A stretch of 44,444 nucleotides of DNA from Comchoanobacter sp040266255. GTDB lineage: Bacteria > Pseudomonadota > Gammaproteobacteria > Comchoanobacterales > Comchoanobacteraceae. The stretch covers positions 1-44,444 of the forward strand of contig JBDQEV010000008.1 of the NCBI GenBank assembly GCA_040266255.1, read 5' to 3'. A model generated the notes under the pieces. The model was not told the DNA's origin. It was given only the letters and a program-made list of their open reading frames with translations, and did no database searches. This document shows positions 25,701-32,652 of the stretch, in pieces. The position numbers were made by a program, and so were the translations under genes. Every line of letters begins with the position of its first letter. Within the stretch, counting starts at the first letter, position 1.

Positions 25701-26124
25701 TGCGTTTGGTGAAATTGGTGATGGTAGTGCACATATTGATGTTGCGATTTTTGACGAGGTCTATCAGAGTTGTTATGAAGCACTGAGTTATAGTGGCGTG
25801 TTGATTTGTGAAGGAAGTATCTCTATTGACTCTCATACCAAAAATCTAAGAATGCAATGCTCAAAGATTAAAACACTAGATGAAATAAGACAAGATCAGT
25901 CACCTACAGTTGTGGTTGCACTGAAAAACTTTGCTGTTACTCATCTCTCTGGGTTTGAGTCACTTCTGCGTTTGCATAAAGGGGGTAGTAAGGTCATATT
26001 GAGGTACTATTCAAACCAAGGTATAGCGACGATGCAGCTTCCATTTACAATTGGTATTAATGAAGATTGGCTTTCTAGTATGTCAGTATTTTCAGGCATA
26101 GAAAGCGTGAATATAAAGTACTAA
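22756..26124 (+). CDS. dnaE: DNA polymerase III alpha subunit
   Basis: 1122 residues, slightly below E. coli (1160). The N-terminal PHP domain is present but weak: the first metal motif reads MRSHFSVSEG with a shortened loop and LNDLDNLYG replaces the usual ITDxxNL. The catalytic Asp residues of the polymerase palm are kept in PDFDIDF (near residues 390-396) and KFDFLGLRTLT. GRGSGAGSLAAYAL, the finger motif YQEQVMQIAQVMANY, the helix-hairpin-helix and a C-terminal OB fold follow. It is the replicative polymerase. Its end overlaps ung by 4 bp, tail to tail; accA is not next to it. Confidence 0.97.
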   Translation: MHSPILQMRSHFSVSEGLNQIPSALKFCKEQGIDSVALNDLDNLYGWIKFYQKARAAGIKPIASVSVLIDLDGVVVSCSLYCKNNDGYQSLISVLSHAYQKKVRVGVRPVIDGQRILDAVGLIVLIDPLDTEISQLLKTQKRDELTQLLMFWKNMIEKQQVFAALPRILRENESESNYDFATVCNHLKIPLVATYPVCFPNQNDYSAHDVKVCVYQGRVVHDTTRTVIHTDQQYLRTPQDLAQLYADVPQAIKNAQHLAMICNLELDMTKVLLPDVSPSGDANQDFKQATYQGFSNRAKQLKLNDVQIQAYQKRLDIEIDTICQMGFASYFLIVADFIQWAKNNQVPVGPGRGSGAGSLAAYALLITDVDPLQYDLLFERFLNPERVSMPDFDIDFCMVGRDRVIQYVSEKYGRDHVSQIITFGTMAAKAVIRDVGRAQGHPYGFTDKLAKLIPFDLGITLDQALSQEPILQSRYQTEPEVSKIINLSKKLEGLVRNVGTHAGGVVIAPAPLHEIAPIYLDTQYSGLVTQFDKDDIEKIGLVKFDFLGLRTLTIIDWALKNVQKSQGKEIDIAQIDLADTKTFDLLKASNTTGVFQLESQGMKDLIDRLAPDCIEDIIALVALYRPGPLQSGMVDDFVKRKHGLEPVTYLHDSLEEILKNTYGVILYQEQVMQIAQVMANYSLGGADLLRRAMGKKKPEEMEKQRIIFLEGSKENKIDTKIAAEIFSLMEKFAGYGFNKSHSAAYGLISYQTAWLKANYPTEFMASVLSSDMDNTDKLLVFLPDAKENKIKILPPCINDSLLYFKVKGNLELRYGLAAIKGVGAQIAEEISKNAPYQSLYELFCKVPKLNRRVVEALIKSGACDVWGQPRSSLLASVDAALKTSSKDRMNQEQGQVDLFGAESSVSFEYTQVSEKSLMQTLKDEYESLGYYLSSHPVDACAKELEYLSTRSIAKLAVTQNTVKIAGVISKVKTVKTKKGSRIAFGEIGDGSAHIDVAIFDEVYQSCYEALSYSGVLICEGSISIDSHTKNLRMQCSKIKTLDEIRQDQSPTVVVALKNFAVTHLSGFESLLRLHKGGSKVILRYYSNQGIATMQLPFTIGINEDWLSSMSVFSGIESVNIKY

Positions 26125-26783
26125 TGAATGGCCCAGTCTATTGGCGTTAGCTCATGTTTTTTTAACCAATCATTTGCTTTAGAAAAGGGTTTTGAGCCCA
26201 AAAAACCACGATGTGCACTCAAAGGTGAAGGGTGTGGAGACTCAATAATTAGATGTCGGCTTGCGATCAATGCTTTTTTACTCTGTGCGTGCTTTCCCCA
26301 TAGAATAAAGACCAGTTTAGGGTGAGCTTGATTCACTGTTTGTATGATATGATCAGTGAATATTTCCCAACCTATTTTTGCATGTGATCCTGGCTGCTTA
26401 TGTCTCACACTAAGACTAGTATTTAATAGTAAAACGCCTTGTTTGGCCCAGGTGCTTAAGTCACCATGCTTAGGGGTAGAGAGACTCAAGTCAGTTGAGA
26501 GTTCTTTGTAAATGTTGCGCAGAGACGGTGGTATTTTGACACCAGCTTGAACTGAGAATGCAAGTCCATGCGCCTCACTTGGACCATGATAGGGGTCTTG
26601 GCCTAAAATCACAACTTTTACTTGGTCAAATGGTGTCATTTCCATACAGTTGTACCAAAGATGCTTGGGAGGATAAATAATATGTCCTGCTTCTGTATCG
26701 TCATTAATGGTGTTTAAAATCGATTCAAAGTAAGGCTTTCTTTGCTCTTGCTGTAAATATTGTGGCCAAGTTAGATTTTTCAT
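26121..26783 (-). CDS. ung: uracil-DNA glycosylase
   Basis: 220 residues, family 1. The catalytic Asp lies in GQDPYHGPSEAHGLAFSV, LLLNTSLSVR is the conserved core, and the His of the leucine loop lies in SPHPSPLSAHRGF. It removes uracil from DNA. The start is placed at the ATG at 26783 because MKNLTWPQYLQQEQ aligns with the usual N-terminus; an ATG eight codons earlier has GGAG too close to be useful. Convergent with dnaE. Confidence 0.95.
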   Translation of the reverse strand: MKNLTWPQYLQQEQRKPYFESILNTINDDTEAGHIIYPPKHLWYNCMEMTPFDQVKVVILGQDPYHGPSEAHGLAFSVQAGVKIPPSLRNIYKELSTDLSLSTPKHGDLSTWAKQGVLLLNTSLSVRHKQPGSHAKIGWEIFTDHIIQTVNQAHPKLVFILWGKHAQSKKALIASRHLIIESPHPSPLSAHRGFLGSKPFSKANDWLKKHELTPIDWAIH

Positions 26784-26855
26784 AAAGATAGAATATCGTA
26801 ATTTCATACTCCAGTCATGGACATTCTTTATAAAATGGGTTAATTTTTATCATCT

Positions 26856-26929
26856 GCGCCTGTAGCTCAGCTGGATAGAGTATCTGGCTTCGAACCAGAC
26901 GGTCGGGGGTTCGAATCCCTCCGGGCGCG
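26856..26929 (+). tRNA. tRNA-Arg (anticodon TCG)
   Basis: A full cloverleaf: acceptor GCGCCTG with CGGGCGC, D-arm GCTC/GAGT, anticodon stem TCTGG/CCAGA with loop CTTCGAA (anticodon TCG, reads CGA), and T-arm with TTCGAAT. Discriminator G. CCA is not encoded. Confidence 0.93.
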
Positions 26930-26932
26930 GAT

Positions 26933-27253
26933 TTATTCCTCAAGAAAACGGATCTTGTGATCTATATCTTCCCACTGTTTTGCATCTTCTAATGGGTTTT
27001 TCTTTTGATCAATAATGGGCCAAGTATTTGCATACTTTTCATTGATGGCAATCATATGTTGTTGTGACTTGGGAAGCTCTTCCTCTGAGTAAATGGCACC
27101 AATCGGACACTCTGCAACACATAGGTTACAATCTATGCATTCATCTGGGTTGATGACAACCATATTAGGCCCCTCATGAAAGCAATCGACTGGGCATGCT
27201 TCAACACAGTCGGTGTATTTGCATTTGATGCATTGCTCGCTTACAACGTACAT
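26933..27253 (-). CDS. fdxA: 7Fe ferredoxin (3Fe-4S/4Fe-4S)
   Basis: 106 residues, matching the usual FdxA length. The cysteines lie in CIKCKYTDCVEACPVDCF and CIDCNLCVAECPIGAI, the pattern of a [3Fe-4S] plus a [4Fe-4S] cluster, followed by the long C-terminal extension typical of this family (NEKYANTWPII). It is a soluble electron carrier. The ATG lies within the 3' end of the unknown upstream gene (13 bp overlap), so the two are cotranscribed. The gene ends 4 bp from the tRNA-Arg on the other strand. Confidence 0.95.
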   Translation of the reverse strand: MYVVSEQCIKCKYTDCVEACPVDCFHEGPNMVVINPDECIDCNLCVAECPIGAIYSEEELPKSQQHMIAINEKYANTWPIIDQKKNPLEDAKQWEDIDHKIRFLEE

Positions 27254-27978
27254 TTACTCTCCTGTACACCTATGATGCACTGTATTAAGCCTTCTGAAAA
27301 CCCTATTTGTTTGACTAAGATATTGCACCTGTTTTCGACTGGCTTATCTAGTCCTGGACACAGATGATTTAGAAGGCATGTTAGGCCTGCCTCTAGCTCT
27401 TTGGTAGATAGCTCACTGAGATAGAAGTATTGATCTCCTACTTGTGTAAGAGCTGGTGCTCCATTGGCCGATTTAATAGGTATTTTTTCAAGAGGGTTTT
27501 CAGGATGGTGTGAAGGAGGGGGGGATGTTCTTACGGCTGCTTTTTGAATTGGTTGAGACCAATAGTTAAGGGTAAGGGGCTTCTTGACTTTTTTAGGGGT
27601 AGTCGTAAATGACTCTTCTGCAAACTCTAGAGTCTCAAAGTGATCTAAAATATCCTCAATAAGAGCAGAGATACTTTGGTTCTTGAGTAATGTATAGTTT
27701 TCTGGAGGAGCAATAAATTCTTTAATCGAAGAGATACGATTCTGCAGATGAAGTTCTCTAAGCTCTTCAGGACTATAGCTCTGATTTCCAACAGCCAAAA
27801 AGGGGTAGGTGACTGATTTTGCAAAAGTCTCTTGGAGATGCGCTAGTTTGGGCAGCTTAGTTTTTGCATACTCGAATACAATGTTATATATGCTCAAGAT
27901 ATTGAGTACTTCATGATATTGATCATCTTCATTTGTGTAATGTAAAACTAGGCTGTTAGATGAGGGCATAAAATTCAC
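27241..27978 (-). CDS. unknown protein, cotranscribed with fdxA
   Basis: 245 residues, no recognised family. Residues 1-90 look like a compact alpha/beta domain (SLVLHYTNEDDQYHEVLNI, TYPFLAVGNQSYS), faintly like the thioredoxin-fold N-terminus of glutathione transferases, but this is weak. A Pro-rich linker (TSPPPSHHPENP, about residue 155) separates it from a C-terminal helical part with three Cys (TCLLNHLCPGLDKPVENRCN). The GTG start at 27978 has AGG seven bases upstream; a TTG at 27993 or an ATG at 27969 are alternatives. It overlaps fdxA by 13 bp, so a redox-related role is possible but unproven. Confidence 0.6.
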   Translation of the reverse strand: MNFMPSSNSLVLHYTNEDDQYHEVLNILSIYNIVFEYAKTKLPKLAHLQETFAKSVTYPFLAVGNQSYSPEELRELHLQNRISSIKEFIAPPENYTLLKNQSISALIEDILDHFETLEFAEESFTTTPKKVKKPLTLNYWSQPIQKAAVRTSPPPSHHPENPLEKIPIKSANGAPALTQVGDQYFYLSELSTKELEAGLTCLLNHLCPGLDKPVENRCNILVKQIGFSEGLIQCIIGVQESKCTL

Positions 27979-28064
27979 TATAAAACCTATCAAATTCTAA
28001 CGTTTCAACTCGATAAGTCAACACCCTTTGGCTGAAAGGCTTTATGAAGCTTTTATGGTTTTCT

Positions 28065-28286
28065 TTACGGATTATGATTATCTGAATCTGTATCGCTCAC
28101 TTTAGGACCAATGTCTATGTTACTATCCTTATTGTTAAAGACACTTAGAGATCGATGATGTGAGTACTGGTCATTGCTTATGTTATTTTGATCTTTGCTT
28201 TCACTATCATTGTGTTTAGATTTAATAACATTTTGCTGCCGTTCAACAGCTTCCAAAATTCTTCCTTCTTTTTTCTTATCAGACAT
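28065..28286 (-). CDS. small hydrophilic protein of unknown function
   Basis: 73 residues from the ATG at 28286, which has a GAGAAA site upstream. Very polar, rich in Asn, Asp, Ser and Lys (SDKKKEGRILEAVERQQNV, then a disordered tail ending SDTDSDNHNP). A longer reading to 28460 crosses the divergent promoter region of the bolA-like gene and is unlikely. No family is recognised. The amino acid make-up suggests an intrinsically disordered protein. Confidence 0.45.
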   Translation of the reverse strand: MSDKKKEGRILEAVERQQNVIKSKHNDSESKDQNNISNDQYSHHRSLSVFNNKDSNIDIGPKVSDTDSDNHNP

Positions 28287-28390
28287 AATTTTCTCTAGTT
28301 TATTTGAATTTATTGCACAAATTTGCATTTGGTCAGGTTTTTTTATGCTTAAATCAGTGTATGATGGGTTGATGTGAGGTGGAGGTTTAC

Positions 28391-28597
28391 TTGAATAGTG
28401 TTTTAGAGCGATTGCAATCTGTTTATGGAGAGCATGTGGAGGTGAAAAATTCTGGACCACATTGGTCAGTTTCGATCAAAAAGTCATGCTTTGAATCAGC
28501 TAGCTTGCTCGAGCAGCATCGTCAAGTAAAGCAACACTTAAAAGATTTATTTGATTCGGGTGAAATACATGCGCTTCGTATTCATATCATACCTTAG
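28391..28597 (+). CDS. BolA/IbaG-family protein
   Basis: 68 residues. The pattern FESASLLEQHRQVKQHLKDL and the closing IHALRIHIIP match the BolA family, including the conserved RH-type helix and IHAL motif. BolA proteins pair with monothiol glutaredoxins to handle iron-sulfur clusters, and the next gene, 9 bp away, is exactly such a glutaredoxin. Start placed at the TTG at 28391, five bases after GGAGG; a GTG at 28379 is the alternative but lacks a site. It is shorter than E. coli IbaG (84). Confidence 0.82.
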   Translation: MNSVLERLQSVYGEHVEVKNSGPHWSVSIKKSCFESASLLEQHRQVKQHLKDLFDSGEIHALRIHIIP

Positions 28598-28606
28598 GGG
28601 GAAATA

Positions 28607-28909
28607 ATGCAGACAGTGAATTTAGAAAGTTTAGTACAACAGTCAAAAGTTGTATTGTTTATGAAAGGTAATCAAGATGCACCTCAGTGTGGTTTTTCAG
28701 CACATGCTGTTAAAATTTTAACCACAATGGGGGTTGGTTTTACTACAATTGATGTATTATCTAGTCCAGAGATTAGGCAGGGCATGAAAGAATATAGTGA
28801 TTGGCCTACGTTTCCCCAGCTTTATATTAATGGCGAGTTTATGGGTGGTGTGGATATCATGCATGAAATGTACCATGCAGGAGAGTTAGAAACTGCACTT
28901 CAAGATTGA
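28607..28909 (+). CDS. grxD: monothiol glutaredoxin Grx4
   Basis: 100 residues with the CGFS active site (PQCGFSAHAVKIL, near residue 28), FMKGNQDAP before it and WPTFPQLYINGEFMGG after it, all hallmarks of Grx4. It carries a [2Fe-2S] cluster bridged with glutathione and delivers it to targets together with BolA. A GGGG site precedes the ATG. It is paired with the bolA-like gene upstream; its end overlaps a convergent small gene by 10 bp. Confidence 0.95.
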   Translation: MQTVNLESLVQQSKVVLFMKGNQDAPQCGFSAHAVKILTTMGVGFTTIDVLSSPEIRQGMKEYSDWPTFPQLYINGEFMGGVDIMHEMYHAGELETALQD

Positions 28910-29064
28910 GGTCGGCAGTCTCTTTTTTTGAAGACTTCTTGATACTTTAAATATTCAGCACGTTGAGAGTCAGTCATTTTTTTTGATCTTCTGAATTGAT
29001 ATAATGCTTTATCTAAATCGCTGACAAAGTAATAAATAAGTTTACGCTTTAGGCTTTCGAACAT
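28900..29064 (-). CDS. 54-aa conserved-looking small protein
   Basis: A short gene reading MFESLKRKLIYYFVSDLDKAL, then LYQFRRSKKMTDSQRAEYLK and a basic tail ending KKRDCRPQS. AAAGGA lies nine bases before the ATG. The S-D-(L/I)-D-x-x-L, then T-D-S-Q-x-x-E pattern recalls a short family of unknown function that I associate with Coxiella and Legionella, but I cannot confirm this here. It overlaps the grxD end by 10 bp, tail to tail. Confidence 0.6.
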   Translation of the reverse strand: MFESLKRKLIYYFVSDLDKALYQFRRSKKMTDSQRAEYLKYQEVFKKRDCRPQS

Positions 29065-29181
29065 ACATCAATTCCTTTTATGATATAAGCCATATTACAA
29101 ATAGTTTATGATGGATGCAAGTTGCAGACTATTGCTATAAGATGAAGTGGATAAGAATATGTTGAATGAGGTAGTGTAAGT

Positions 29182-32091
29182 TTGAGTAGGTATAAGGTTG
29201 ATCATCAGCAGGCATTTCAGTCATCTCTAAGTGAAGAGGATCACCACTTGCTTAAAATGAGTCGGCTCGATGATCCATCATTAATTCATTTATCAAAGGC
29301 TTTAGAAGTATATTTGGTTAAGTGCTTTGATTTGTATGATACATATGCTGTATTGCAAGCAGAACAACAGCTAAACGATATGATTGTTGATTTTCATCAT
29401 CAGTATATTAAAACTGGCACAAAGCGATATCCCTTAGTTCGTATTGATATAGAAAAAACCAAAGGATTGTTCGAGCAGGTAAAAGAAATACAAGACCCAG
29501 TTATTTTTATTGAAAGTTTAAAGCAGTCCTCTGAAGATGCCATTATGCAGCTTTGCTCTTGGTTATTAATAAAGGAAGTTACACCTTTTTGTAATTGGCC
29601 AATGTTTAAGATGCCTGAGAAAATGCAGTTTGATAATTTAGTATCTGAGAGTTTTGAGGAGAAAAAAGTTCGGACAAATTTTGATTGGATTCAATCGCAC
29701 AAGACTCAAGAGGATTACTTAAAGGAAGTAAAGTACTGTTTGTATTGTCATGAAAAAGATAAAGACTCATGTTCTACTGGGTTAGTCTCTAGAAAGGATA
29801 ATAGTGTGTATAAAAACCCACTAGGTGTCGAGTTAAACGGATGCCCATTAGATCAAAAAATATCTCAGATGCATCAGTTAGTTTCTGAGCATCATTTTAT
29901 TGCAGCACTAGCGGTCATGATGATTGATAACCCACTTTGTTTGATGACAGGTGATAGAATTTGTAGAGACTGTATTGATGCATGTATCTATCAGAAGTTT
30001 GATTTAATAGATACACCAGGTATTGAGAGTGAGCTTCTTAGGCAGGTATTATCTCTACCCTATGGTCCTGAAATATATCTTTTGTTATTGAGATGGAACC
30101 CATTAAGAAAAGGACTTGAGGAAGAGAACCTGCATCAATCAAAAGCAGTTGCTGTGATTGGACAGGGACCAGCAGGATTAGCAATGAGCTACTATTTACT
30201 CATGTCTGGTTATACAGTATACGGTTATGAAGCATTGAGCTTAGAGGGTGCTAAGCCTATCCAAAGACCAATTCAATCATTGGATTCAATTGTATCACAC
30301 GCACCTAAAGCATTTGGTGGAGTAATGTCATATGGCATTACTGCAAGGTGGAATAAGCAGTTACTTGATTTATTATGGGTTGGGCTCACACAGTTTGAGA
30401 ACTTTCATATTCAGGGAAATATGCGACTTGGTGGAAGTTTTACCATTACTGATTTAATGCAGAGTGGTTTTAAACATGTCGTATTAGCAACAGGTGCAGG
30501 ATTGCCACATACACTATCTATTCCAGGTGCATATGCACCAGGGATGATACATGCCAACACTTTTTTAATGCAGTTACATTTGAGTGGAGAGCTGAATGGA
30601 AAGCTCTCACAAGGCATTCAACTACCTGTAGTGGTTATAGGAGGTGGATTAACAGCAGTAGATGCAGCAACTGAAGCACAAGCATATTATATTCGCTGGG
30701 TTATACAGGTTTGTTTTTATGTGGAGAATTTGAATCAGCGTCGCAGTTATCAAAAGTGGTATGATGAACTTCCCATTGCAGAAAGAAAACAACTCAATGT
30801 ATGGTATGAACACGGTCGGTTGATTAGATCATATCAATCAAAGCATGAGTTAAGTAAAATAATGGCATTGATACATCAAGCAGGCGGTGTCAGTATTGTA
30901 TATCATAAGAAGATGCGTGAATCAGTAGCGTATCGACAAAATTATCAAGAGCTTCAGCATGCTTTAGATCAAGGTGTACTGTACCAGGCTGAGTTTCAGT
31001 CACAATGCATTCAGTATGATAACAATGGTGTATATGCTTTAGAGGGTCTGCAACAGCAGCAGAAAAAAGTTTTGCCAGCTGCAACAATTTTACTGGCAAT
31101 TGGTACTCAGCCAAATATTGCATACTATTATGAGAATCGCTCTGAGATGCAGGTAGAGAAACACAGTTATATCTTATCAAAGGGGGTGATTGCAGATACC
31201 AAGTCTTATCAAGGCTGTGTCAGTGTGATCGGTGATTTGCACCAAGACTATACAGGGAGTGTTGTCAAGGCAATTGCTTCTGCAAAAAACGGTTATCAGT
31301 CAGTGATTGAGCAGATCAACTTGAGACCTTCTATAGAGGAATTTCATCCACCAACTACTTCATCAGTCATCAACCGAGTAGTCTTAGGGCATGGTATCAC
31401 ACAGATTGAATTACCTCATCAATCAAATGTCCAAGAAGGCATGTATTTTAGGTTGAGTATGGTATATGAAGATCAGAGGTTTACTGCAAGAGCAGTTGTG
31501 GTTAAAGTTGCAGAAACAATAACTTTATGGGTTAACCACCAGAAAGAAGATAGATTTGTAAATGCAGGCATTGATGGCATCATGGGACCATCTGGTACGC
31601 GTCTATTGGGCCAAAGTATTAGTCAGGTTTTGGTGGTTGCAACAAACGCTTATTGGCCTTGGGTCATGGCCGCATACCATATAATGCAAAAAAGAGGCGG
31701 GGAGTTTTATTTACAAACAAATGATCGCCTTCCTGGCTTTATGTTAGACTTACAGCCTTTTATCAGCCATGGGACAAAAGAGATGCATGTGCTTTATGCA
31801 TTGCCTGGAAAGAGTCTTAAGCATATTCATCAAAATAATACTTATGAGGGCCTATCATATAGTGCGGTTGCTGATGGTGAAATGTTATGTATGTTAAAAG
31901 GGGTTTGTGCACAGTGTGTGCAGTGGCAAGTTGATAAGAATCAGCAGCGTATGAAAACAGTATTTACTTGCTCTTGGCCAACACAGCCAGTGGAATTGAT
32001 TGATTTTGAACATCTGTCTCAAAGACAAGTTCATACAAAATTTACACAACAGCTTTTTACAATGTTAGATCGAGTTGCAGAAGAAATTTGA
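29182..32091 (+). CDS. large FAD/NAD(P) and iron-sulfur oxidoreductase, GltD-like plus PyrK-like
   Basis: 969 residues, a multi-domain redox enzyme. The N-terminal about 300 residues are helical with cysteine groups (YCLYCHEKDKDSC, NGCPLD, CRDCIDAC) like the iron-sulfur region of the glutamate synthase small subunit. A first dinucleotide-binding loop VIGQGPAGLA lies near residue 324 and a second VIGGGLTAVDAA near 482, the GltD layout. The C-terminal about 250 residues resemble a ferredoxin-reductase/PyrK module (MGPSGT), ending with CMLKGVCAQC and a further Cys in VFTCSW for a [2Fe-2S] cluster. The substrate is unknown. The only start in frame is TTG, with AGGT upstream. Confidence 0.75.
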   Translation: MSRYKVDHQQAFQSSLSEEDHHLLKMSRLDDPSLIHLSKALEVYLVKCFDLYDTYAVLQAEQQLNDMIVDFHHQYIKTGTKRYPLVRIDIEKTKGLFEQVKEIQDPVIFIESLKQSSEDAIMQLCSWLLIKEVTPFCNWPMFKMPEKMQFDNLVSESFEEKKVRTNFDWIQSHKTQEDYLKEVKYCLYCHEKDKDSCSTGLVSRKDNSVYKNPLGVELNGCPLDQKISQMHQLVSEHHFIAALAVMMIDNPLCLMTGDRICRDCIDACIYQKFDLIDTPGIESELLRQVLSLPYGPEIYLLLLRWNPLRKGLEEENLHQSKAVAVIGQGPAGLAMSYYLLMSGYTVYGYEALSLEGAKPIQRPIQSLDSIVSHAPKAFGGVMSYGITARWNKQLLDLLWVGLTQFENFHIQGNMRLGGSFTITDLMQSGFKHVVLATGAGLPHTLSIPGAYAPGMIHANTFLMQLHLSGELNGKLSQGIQLPVVVIGGGLTAVDAATEAQAYYIRWVIQVCFYVENLNQRRSYQKWYDELPIAERKQLNVWYEHGRLIRSYQSKHELSKIMALIHQAGGVSIVYHKKMRESVAYRQNYQELQHALDQGVLYQAEFQSQCIQYDNNGVYALEGLQQQQKKVLPAATILLAIGTQPNIAYYYENRSEMQVEKHSYILSKGVIADTKSYQGCVSVIGDLHQDYTGSVVKAIASAKNGYQSVIEQINLRPSIEEFHPPTTSSVINRVVLGHGITQIELPHQSNVQEGMYFRLSMVYEDQRFTARAVVVKVAETITLWVNHQKEDRFVNAGIDGIMGPSGTRLLGQSISQVLVVATNAYWPWVMAAYHIMQKRGGEFYLQTNDRLPGFMLDLQPFISHGTKEMHVLYALPGKSLKHIHQNNTYEGLSYSAVADGEMLCMLKGVCAQCVQWQVDKNQQRMKTVFTCSWPTQPVELIDFEHLSQRQVHTKFTQQLFTMLDRVAEEI

Positions 32092-32115
32092 AAAAAATAC
32101 AATTGATGTTATGAT
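32088..32115 (+). promoter_or_regulatory. ssrA promoter
   Basis: TTGAAA, 16 bp spacer, TATGAT, ending nine bases before the first base of tmRNA. The -35 overlaps the stop codon of the oxidoreductase gene. Confidence 0.7.
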
Positions 32116-32123
32116 ACAGGTAC

Positions 32124-32482
32124 GGGGGCGACTATGGTTTCGACGTTCATTGCGAAGCAGATAGTGCATGTCGAGCAATTCTGAAACACTCGTTAAAAGG
32201 ATCAGAACTTAAAGTAAATGCAAATCAAAAGAGAAGCATTGTAGCTCAAGCTGCTTAAGTTTTAGCTACCGTCTAGTGAAGAGTTGTCTATTGCTGTTTA
32301 CTAGATGTCATATTTAGATAGAATCGTTAGTAGGTCTTCTCATCTTGCTAATTAAATTTTGAGATCGCAGCGGCCAAAGTATGGCCATTGACTTAGCTGC
32401 TGTTAAAGCGAACAATGGTGCTAAGCATGTAGATCTAGAAGCCTAGATTGCGCGGACGCGGGTTCGACTCCCGCCGCCTCCA
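32124..32482 (+). ncRNA. ssrA: transfer-messenger RNA (tmRNA)
   Basis: A 359-base gene. The 5' GGGGGCGACTATGGTTTCGAC and 3' GCGGGTTCGACTCCCGC T-arm are diagnostic, and the acceptor GGGGGCG pairs with CGCCTCC. The tag frame opens at GCA (32220) and reads ANQKRSIVAQAA to TAA at 32258. This is unusual: gammaproteobacterial tags usually read ANDENYALAA or close. With SmpB it rescues stalled ribosomes; smpB lies 5.1 kb downstream. CCA is not encoded in full. A run of T follows the 3' end. Confidence 0.97.
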
Positions 32483-32652
32483 CTTTTTATTTAGTATAGA
32501 TCTCATTCATATTATATTATGCCAGTATAGTCCGTTAATTTAAAACTCTTGATGTGTGATCAATTGACTAAGCTTTTATTGAAGTGTATAAGTATATGAA
32601 TTTTATAAATGCGTATCCGATTAGAGTAAAAATTTAACTATAGATGAAAATT

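Noticed and set aside
28287..28460. N-terminal extension of the small minus-strand protein at 28065
   Set aside because: It would run through the region upstream of the bolA-like gene and lacks a ribosome site; the ATG at 28286 has one.
32430..32490. Prophage or island attachment site at the ssrA 3' end
   Set aside because: The second ssrA piece lacks the 3' end that attachment-site duplications carry, and no integrase gene is present in the window.
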